This document shows, piece after piece, positions 55,821 to 64,000 of a stretch of DNA of 64,000 nucleotides. The notes beneath the pieces were generated by a model. That model searched no databases and was not told where the DNA came from. It was given only the letters and a program-made list of their open reading frames with translations. The first letter of the stretch is position 1. Each line of letters starts with the position of its first letter. A program made the translations under genes and the position numbers. Source of the stretch: Dolomedes plantarius (lineage: Eukaryota > Arthropoda > Arachnida > Araneae > Dolomedidae); the NCBI GenBank assembly GCA_907164885.2, contig OU015492.1:188234838-188298837 (forward strand), in the 5' to 3' direction.

Positions 55821-56181
55821 AACTTTTACATTTCAATGGGAATTCTACCAAGAGCGCAACTTAAGTCTGATTTTTTGGGATAGTTTAATGAAAAGCAACA
55901 GATTTTCCATAGGATTTAAAACCTCAACATTTTAATAATTTTTCTCAGAGAATTTTTTTCTTTTTTTCCACGTGAGGATTTAAGTGGTCAGTGCCTTCTA
56001 TTTGCCGTTTTTCTCCGCAAAACTTGACCTTTCATTTGTCAGGCTTGGTGATCGCATGCGATGAAGCCGTTTCCAGACCACAGCATTACTAATCATTAAA
56101 CTAAGAATCTATGGTTTTATCATAAAATTTGTGAATAAGCGTTGCGAAAAAAAACTGACCATTACATTTTTCTTAATAATG
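55821..56181. other. AT-rich non-coding DNA
   Basis: Nothing recognisable. Confidence 0.55.
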
Positions 56182-56393
56182 ATTCCGAAAGGCTACAAAC
56201 AATCAAGTTAATCGTGTGATTTAAACCCACATATTTTCGATTTAAATATGAAATTCCGAAAAGCTACAAACATCCAAGTTAATCGTGTTTTAAACTCAGA
56301 TATTCTCGATTTAAATAGGAAATTCCGAAAGGCTACAAACATCCAAGTTAATCGTGTGATTTAAACTTACATATTCACGATTTAAATATGAAA
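56182..56393. repeat. Three tandem copies of a 69-71-bp unit
   Basis: ATTCCGAAAGGCTACAAAC or a close variant starts at 56182, 56253 and 56322. Each unit includes AAGTTAATCGTG and ends with GATTTAAAT. Copies differ by a few substitutions and a 2-base deletion. Confidence 0.93.
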
Positions 56394-56805
56394 TGTAAAT
56401 TAAATTTAATATATTTTGAAGGATTTTCATAAATGCAGTAAAAGTTGCTTAACAAAATAGGTATTGATTTCAGTTGGGAAAGCGTATGTAATGTTCAACA
56501 AAACGAAAAATTAACTATAAGTAATTTAGATGGGGTGGAAAATAAATAAATCCATTGTCGGAGGCTATTATAACATCAAATTCATTAGCAATAAAAATCG
56601 CACCGTATTTGAAATGAATACGAATTTTACACAATTCAAAATTACATGTAAAACAGTGAAAATCTATTTATTTAATTTCAGGGATAATTATTTAGAACTC
56701 AATTCATGTACACCTAGTCCAAACAGTCAAGATCTTATTTGTGTTAAAAAATGCATTACGCAGAACAGCAATTTTCAGTCGTTCTAAAAATAAAATTAGG
56801 CTTAG
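56394..56805. other. AT-rich non-coding DNA
   Basis: An 85-codon chance frame at 56530-56787 has no domain. Confidence 0.5.
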
Positions 56806-57211
56806 CACTAGAAAGACAGCTGCCGCCATTTTGACGGTTTCGGACATGCTACTGAGTGTTACGTCTGTATTTATGTCCTCAGGCGTCTGACTATTTCTAA
56901 TTTTACACGAAATATGCACACACATTTACAAAATTATATTCGACAGTTAAGAGGGGAATAATATGTGTTGTATACCTACTAAGACTGAAAGGCGTCAATT
57001 TGACGGCAATATAGAAAACAGGCAGAAATCTTTAAAATAATACTGGAAAAATGTTAGTTACTTTTCGTCTCTTCTCCCTTTTTCAAATAACAGAAAAATT
57101 GCCTCTTCGGAAATTCTGGTGTTGAAAAATAAGGACTGCACAAACCACGCATATATTTTTACGGATAAACCATACCAGGATGTCAGCTCGCCATACCTGC
57201 ATAAAAATATA

Positions 57212-59099
57212 TCTATATCTATAAAGGAAGAAGTCCTGACTTATATATACATACATACACGTATCAACGCCCAGCAAAAACTATTGGAGATACAGATATC
57301 AAATTTTAGGAGCTTATTACTTTTGTGCTGAAGGCGTCATTTAAGAAGCGATTTTTCAAAATTCGCCCCCCAAGGGGGGAGGGGGGTAAAACGTGCTTTT
57401 TACATATTCCTTCATATCTCAAAGAAGGATATTGATATCCATAACATTCTTGCTTTAAAATGTAAGTAACATGAATACCTAAAAACCAATTTCAGGACTT
57501 TTCAAAATTAGGGCCCCAAGGGGGGGAGGGGGAAAAACGTGTTTTTACGTGTTTTATCACATTTTCCTTCATATCTCGAAGAAGAAAACAGATATCCATA
57601 AGATTCTTGCTTTAAAATGTAAGGAACATAAATACCTAAAAACCAATTTCAGGATTTTTCAAAATTCGCCCTCCAAGGGGGGGAGGGGGGCAAAACATGT
57701 TTTTTACATATGCCTTTATATCTCAAAGAAGAAAATCGATATCCATAAGATTCTTGCTTTAAAATGTAAGAAACATGAATACCTAAAAACCAATTTCAGG
57801 ATTTTTCAAAATTCGTCTCCCAAGGGGGAGAGGGGGGCTAAACGTGTTCTTACGTGTTTTATCTATATATATAAAGAAATCAACACCCAGCAAAAACTAT
57901 TGGAGATACAGATATCAAATTTTAAGAGCTTATTACTTTTGGGCTGAAGGCGTCATTTAAGAAGCGATTTTTCAAAAATCGGCCCCCAAGGAGGGGAGGG
58001 GGGGCAAAACGTGTTTTTTACATATTCTTTCGTATCTCAAAGAAGGAAATTGATGTCCATAAGATTCTTACTTTAAAATGTAAGGAACACGAATACCTTA
58101 AATCCAATTTCAGGATTTTTTAAAATTTGGCCCCAGGGGACGGGGAGGGGGGGCTTAACGTGTTTTTCACGTATTCCTTCATATCTCAAAGAAAGAAACA
58201 GATATCCATAAGATTCTTGCTTTAAAATGTAAGGAACACGAATACATTAAAACCAATTTCAGGATTTTCAAAATTCGGTTCCCCCATGGGGGGGGGGAGG
58301 GGGCAAAACGTATTTTTTACATATTACCTCATATCTCAAAGAAAGAAACAGATATCCATAAGATTCTTGCTTTAAAATCTAACGAATATGAATACCTAAA
58401 AACCAATTTAAGGATTTTTCAAAATTTGGCCCCCACGGGGTTAGGGGGGGCTAAACGTGTTTTTACGTGTTTTTTACATATTCCGTCATATCTCAAAGAA
58501 GGAAACAGATATCCATAAGATTCTTGATTTAAAATGTAAGAAACACGATTAAATGTAACAAACACGATCAATGTCACGATTTTTCGACATTCGCTTTAGA
58601 TTTTGAAAAAATTGCTAGAAACAATCGAATAATTTATATTTCCTATATATCACCATTTTGAACACCAAATTGGTGATAGGAGAAAAGAGAGAGATCAATC
58701 TTAATTAAATGAAGTGTGGAAAAGTGTGTGTGTGTGTGTGTGAATTGTATATATTTCGGTTGTTAGTACGTATACATCTAGAGCTCAGGTTAACTCCATT
58801 CATTTTTATTATCCTGGGCAACGTCAGGTAATTCTTTGTTTATGAAACCGGCGATTTTCACAAGGGTTTACTGGGAAGCCCTCAAACTCCTCGAAGGGCC
58901 GGGATACAGTGGGTTATCAAAATTGAAAGAAACATTTTAATGCTGACATTAGCATGGGGAGGGGGGGGTTATTATAATATGCTGATGGGATGATGACCAG
59001 TGGAGAGGGGTATAGATTGCCATAAAATACAAATATACATATCATACAAGTAAGCTTTATTAAGGGTTCACCCGTGCAACGCCGGGTATATAAAGCTAG
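57212..59099 (+). mobile_element. Helitron (1888 bp) carrying a G-rich minisatellite
   Basis: It starts TCTATATCTATAAAGG after an A and ends AAGCTAG before a T. The hairpin ACCCG (59070-59074) with CGGGT (59083-59087) precedes the end. A second Helitron-like start, TCTATATATATAAAG, occurs inside at 57862, followed by the same CCCAGCAAAAACTATTGG sequence as after the first start. A degenerate hairpin, CCTGGGCAACGTCAGG, lies near 58826. No RepHel gene is present. Confidence 0.8.
57353..58560. repeat. Minisatellite, about eight units of roughly 150 bp
   Basis: Units begin near 57353, 57500, 57654, 57803, 57971, 58118, 58265 and 58416, mostly 147-154 bp apart. Each has TTTTTCAAAATTCG, a C-run then G-run (CCCCCCAAGGGGGG type), AAACGTGTTTTT, TCATATCTCAAAGAA, ATATCCATAAGATTCTTGC and ACCAATTTCAGGA. 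Units 1-4 and 5-8 are each preceded by the Helitron-head sequence, so a block of four appears to have been duplicated. Confidence 0.92.
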
Positions 59100-59278
59100 T
59101 CTAAATATAAACTAATTTATTATATATTGGTATAAAATAGCTCAAAATTTAAAGTATTTAACCATTTTTAAAAAAAAAAACATTAAATATTTTAAATTCT
59201 TGAATTTATTTTTAACTATCAAAATGACGGCGTTCAGTCCTTTTAGTAAGAAAACAATTCCCGTCCTTCTAGAGTTAA

Positions 59279-60850
59279 AATATCACTTTGAGTAAATACC
59301 AATCGAATTCATAATTTTAGTTGCATATCTGTTTTCCTCTTGGAGTGTCATGTTCATGACACTTCTGAGATCTTAGAGTCGAGTACATCATGGAAATTTT
59401 CCAAATTAAATGAAATTTAAAAGCATCATTGTCACTTTATATACTTCCATAAATTTAATGGTTGCTTTTGATACAAAACTTGAATTTTAACTTCATACCA
59501 TAAAACAATGAAAAGAGGGCAAAGGACTGATTAATGTTCAACATTCCCATCCGGAAAAAAAATTAAACATTTATCCATAAATTTTTATTAGACCTGCTGT
59601 ACATAGCAAGTTCCAAATCGTAAATAAATATTGTCGTAGATTATGTTCCCATAGTAAAATAAAATACTAATTTACTTGTTTTGTGGTGTTTAGCAATCTA
59701 AACAGTTTTCATGAACTTTACCTCCCCTGTTTTATTCAAAATTTCAATTAAATTACATACTATGCGCAATTCTTCATTGAGAATATAGTTGTCTCTAAGA
59801 CAGTTTAAGATAGAATGAGGAAATGAAAATTCTATAAATCAACTTATTTCAGTTATTTCCAAAATGAAATACTATGTAATCTTTTTAATATAATAAAACT
59901 TTTCACTTCTCAAATAGTACGTTTCGGTACTCGGTGGAAATAAATTTCAGACTTTAAAAACCTTTTAATATCAGTTTATCAAGACATTTATAGTAATATG
60001 GTTGAAAAATATTGAATAGGCTTCGGTAAAAAAATATAATTTCTCTCGATTCTATATTACAAACTTTTGATTGAAATAAGGGAAATTACTCCTGTTTCAT
60101 ATGACCTTATATGGTGGCATGGTAAGACAATTGCATACTTTAATGCATTATTTAATAATTTAGGAAATTTTTCATTATTGGTACTTTAAATTGTTAAATG
60201 AAAGAGACGTTCTCGTGGATCCAAATAGCTGATATTCTCGAATGGAAATTATCAGTCAATTCATCAACGAAAGAAACAGTCTTAGCGTTTGCCAACGTAG
60301 AAATAAAAAAATAATTTCTGACATTAAACTCAAATTTCCAGAATGCAATCGTTGATTGATCATCACATTATCCAAATGCCACCTACAATTTGCAGCAAAC
60401 TGCGTGTTGATAAATTTCACATCGCAATGCACATTTGATTTGTTACCAATACGTGCTTGGAGCCAATAGTTATATTAAGCTACTTGTCATTCACACATAG
60501 TTTCTCCTTACTCATCAAGTTGAGCCATTTGTATAAACATGATAATGACAGGATAATTTGTCATATCCAGATTCGTTGCCGCCCTGAGTTTTGGAGAAAA
60601 TCCTGAGCCATGTTCTCTAACAATGTATAATCTGTCTTTGTTCTACCGTGCACTAACTACATTATACCCTGTCAAGCAAATATTCAAAGGACACGAGATG
60701 ATTTATGTCTTCAGATTGAGGAAGAATTTTTTGCCAAACAAATTATTTTATTGCTGTTGCCTCTATTCAATTTCGAAATTCAACTTTCAAGGACACGCAT
60801 TGTGTATTTGAGCTCTTTAAGTTCTCGACAGAAGCAAACTTTAAATACAT
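59279..60850. other. AT-rich non-coding DNA
   Basis: Only short chance frames; no RNA or transposon boundary seen. Confidence 0.6.
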
Positions 60851-60957
<107 letters not shown>

Positions 60958-61177
60958 CCGGGTGGCCATAATTAAACTGACAGTGCTCACAGTGTTCTGT
61001 AGCGCGATCTATTTGCGAGAATGACGCCACATTTTGTAGGAAGATTAAACAAGACGGGGGACGAAGGATTCCACGAAAAAATAAATTAGTTCCAAAAGTC
61101 ACCGCTAGGGGAATATTTGGCGCTGTGTAATAGAAAATATAGTGTTGACAAATGCAAATCAATACGGAAATTACCTT

Positions 61178-62498
61178 TTATTTTGCATTCAAATGAGGTT
61201 CAATGTGGCTGCCGTTGTTGTGGACCACATATTGCATTCTGTGCACAGTATGCACAACAGCAGAAAGTAACATGTCTGCAGGAATCTCCCGGACAGTCCG
61301 TGATATGTTATCCTTCAACGTAGCCAGGTCCTGGACCACTCCTTGATAGACCTTGGACTTAAGGTAACCCCATAGCCAGAGGGTCGCATGGGGTAAGATC
61401 AGGCAACCGAGGTGGCCATGCAGTTGGAAAGTAGCGGCTAATGACTCTTTCTGTTGTGAATTTCTGTCGTAGCAGCTGTTGCACCCGTGCAGCAACGTGT
61501 GGAGGGGCTCCATCTGGCATGAAAATGATTTCCCCCAGGCAATGTCTTTGCTGAAGTGCCGGAATGACAAAGCTGTTCAACATGTGGCGATATTTCTCTC
61601 CGGTAACAGAACAGGTTTCCGGTCCTGTCGGGATAATGTTCTCACAGAAGAATGGACCTACGATAAATTACGCTGTGAACTCACACCAAACAGTTACCTT
61701 TGGTGAATGTAAGGGAATTTCTGTGACTGCATGTGGTGATTTGTCATCCCAAATTCGGCAGTTCTGGGTATTCACAGTTCCATGCAGGTAAAAGTGGGCC
61801 TCGTCTCCCCATAAGATTTTCCACGGCCAAGCATCATCCGCCTCCATTCTGGCAAGAAAGGTGAGAGCAAAAGTCAATCGCTTATCATGGTCGGGGTACA
61901 GTAACTCCTGTATACGGCTGAATTTGTACGGATAGAAGTTGATAATCTTTCGTAAGATTTTTCATACCGTAACATTGCACATAAACTTTCAATCCGATTC
62001 ATTCGAAACGTAACACATTGCCTTTTAAAACCCAAGCAGCTGGCACTGTGCAAATGGATGTAACGTGAAATTTGAATAAAGAACTTCTTCTGCTCAGCGT
62101 ACGTGATATTGCAGATCACGAGACTTTATCGGTGTTTATGTAGATTTTACGCTTTTTTAAAAGTGTTGCCATATTGTAAGGCATATCCATATTCCGAGCT
62201 AATCCACGAGCGCTAGAGGTGGCAGCAATATTGTCTGGTCCTCTGTTGACAATCGCCGTGGCACCTGCTTCGATTGTATCCTGTGGTACAGGTTTTCGTC
62301 CTCTGCCTGACTGAACCTTCAGAGAACCTGTTTCCTCAAACGTCGCAACCATTGCTTTTAGCCCATTAACTGACACAGGACCGTTACCTTTTCGCATTTT
62401 TTGTGCTTTCTAAAAGCACGAAGAGCGGCTAACGCGCTGCACTGGTTGAGGTAAAAGAATTTGACCAGTAACGCACGCTCGACTAAAGAAGGAGACAT
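61178..62498 (-). pseudogene. Mariner-type transposase interrupted by a 205-bp duplication
   Basis: Starts MSPSLVERALLVKFFYL at 62498. After a frameshift near 62400, the second helix-turn-helix part (VSVNGLKAMVATFEETGSLK and RGRKP) follows. The frame is then broken at MPYN by the inserted repeat at 61972-62176. It resumes after a TGA at a Trp position, with KILRKIINFYPYKF and the first catalytic motif LWGDEAHFYLHG. A TAA lies at 61670-61668. FMPDGAPPHVA carries the second Asp. After 42 residues, PDLTPCD carries the third, so this is a DDD-type (not DDE) catalytic centre. A one-base insertion follows directly, and the frame then ends at 61178. Confidence 0.9.
61972..62176. repeat. 205-bp direct repeat, inner copy
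   Basis: Matches 62495-62699 with about five substitutions and no indels. It lies inside the transposase coding region, between its DNA-binding and catalytic parts. Confidence 0.97.
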
Positions 62499-62699
62499 TG
62501 CACATAAAATTTCAATCCGATTGATTCGAAACGTAACACATTGCCTTTTAAAACCCAAGCAGCTGGCAATGTGCCAATGGATGTAACGTGAAATTTGAAT
62601 AAAGAACTTCTTCTGCTCAGCGTACGTGATATTGCAGATCACGAGACTTTATCGGTGTTTATGTAGATTTTACGCTTTTTTAAAAGTATTGCCATATTG
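62495..62699. repeat. 205-bp direct repeat, leader copy
   Basis: On the minus strand this is the sequence directly before and including the transposase ATG (62498-62496). It is the probable source of the inner copy at 61972-62176. Confidence 0.95.
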
Positions 62700-62954
62700 C
62701 ACTTGAACTAAATAAGAAAATGTGCATAATAAAAGGTAATTTTATTCCGTATTAATTTGCATTTGTTAACACTCTATTTTCTATAACACAGCGCCAAATA
62801 TTCCCCTAGCGGTGACTTTTGGAACTAATTTATTTTTTCGAGGAATCCTTCGTCCCCCGTCTTGTTTAATCTTCCTACAAAATGTGGCATCATTCTCGCA
62901 AATAGATCGCGCTACAGAACACTGTGAGCACTGTCAGATTAATTATGGCCACCC

Positions 62955-64000
<1,046 letters not shown>

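Larger units (their letters stand above)
56806..59274. mobile_element. Possible piggyBac-type element split by a Helitron
   Basis: CACTAGAAAGACAGC at the left follows TTAG. The reverse complement of the right end at 59274 reads CTCTAGAAGGACGGG next to TTAA (59275-59278). Inner motifs ending in GGCGTCAATTTGACGG at 56993 and their inverse near 59223 support a diverged TIR pair. The Helitron at 57212-59099 would be nested inside. No transposase is present, and the match is weak enough that chance repeats remain possible. Confidence 0.4.
60958..62956 (-). mobile_element. Mariner-superfamily element with about 230-bp TIRs (1999 bp)
   Basis: The left end CCGGGTGGCCATAATTAA (60958 on) and the right end at 62956 are inverted copies that stay alignable for about 230 bp, to about 61193 and 62722. 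TA flanks both ends. A broken transposase gene lies on the minus strand between the TIRs, and a 205-bp direct repeat is present internally. Long TIRs are unusual for mariner-type elements of this size. Confidence 0.92.

Noticed and set aside
57353..58560. CRISPR array
   Set aside because: The repeats are about 150 bp tandem units without short repeats and unique spacers, and the genome is eukaryotic.

Overview
This window looks like accessory, transposon-dense DNA from an arthropod nuclear genome. It is very AT-rich and full of TA, CA and CATA microsatellites. The Tc1-family transposases at 20.3-21.8 kb and 32.5-34.0 kb resemble, from memory, copies common in orb-weaving spiders, so a spider or other arachnid is the best guess. 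There is no bacterial-style gene organisation, and I see no intact host gene. The only host-like trace is a possible last coding exon at 201-249.

Layout. 0-6 kb: AT-rich DNA with a GC-rich hairpin island (1188-1545) beside a TA tract, then small inverted and tandem repeats. 6168-17426: a complete, very young Ty3/Gypsy-type LTR retrotransposon. It has 1592-bp LTRs, the 5-bp target duplication ATAAC, intact gag and pol, and a near-textbook -1 frameshift signal between them. 19.8-22.6 kb: an old Tc1-like element holding a Helitron and a younger Tc1 copy. 22.7-24.0 kb: another Tc1 relic. 24.5-26.1 kb: Helitron pieces in both orientations. 27.4 and 35.4 kb: LINE relics. 30.8-31.4 kb: a solo LTR with target duplication AATAG. 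32.5-34.0 kb: a Tc1-like relic. 36.5-37.6 kb: an internally deleted piggyBac-like element. 38-51 kb: mostly AT-rich DNA with several MITEs, one of which has a paralogous empty site inside this window. 51.6-53.1 kb: a Merlin/IS1595-type transposon with an intact 284-residue transposase ORF and a MITE nested in its leader. 53.1-53.7 and 57.2-59.1 kb: Helitron ends, the second carrying a G-rich minisatellite with a period of about 150 bp. 61.0-63.0 kb: a mariner-superfamily relic with TIRs of about 230 bp and an internal 205-bp duplication. 63.0-63.5 kb: a TA tract of about 500 bp, followed by the start of a pogo/Tigger-like element.

The coding units act in transposition. Only the Gypsy gag and pol and the Merlin transposase have uninterrupted reading frames. 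The other transposases and LINE fragments carry stops or frameshifts. The most notable points are the gag-pol frameshift cassette, the MITE pair whose inner TIR arms differ between copies yet match within each copy, the intact Merlin element, the MITE with an internal empty-site control, and the Helitron minisatellite. All calls were made by eye; no database search was run.
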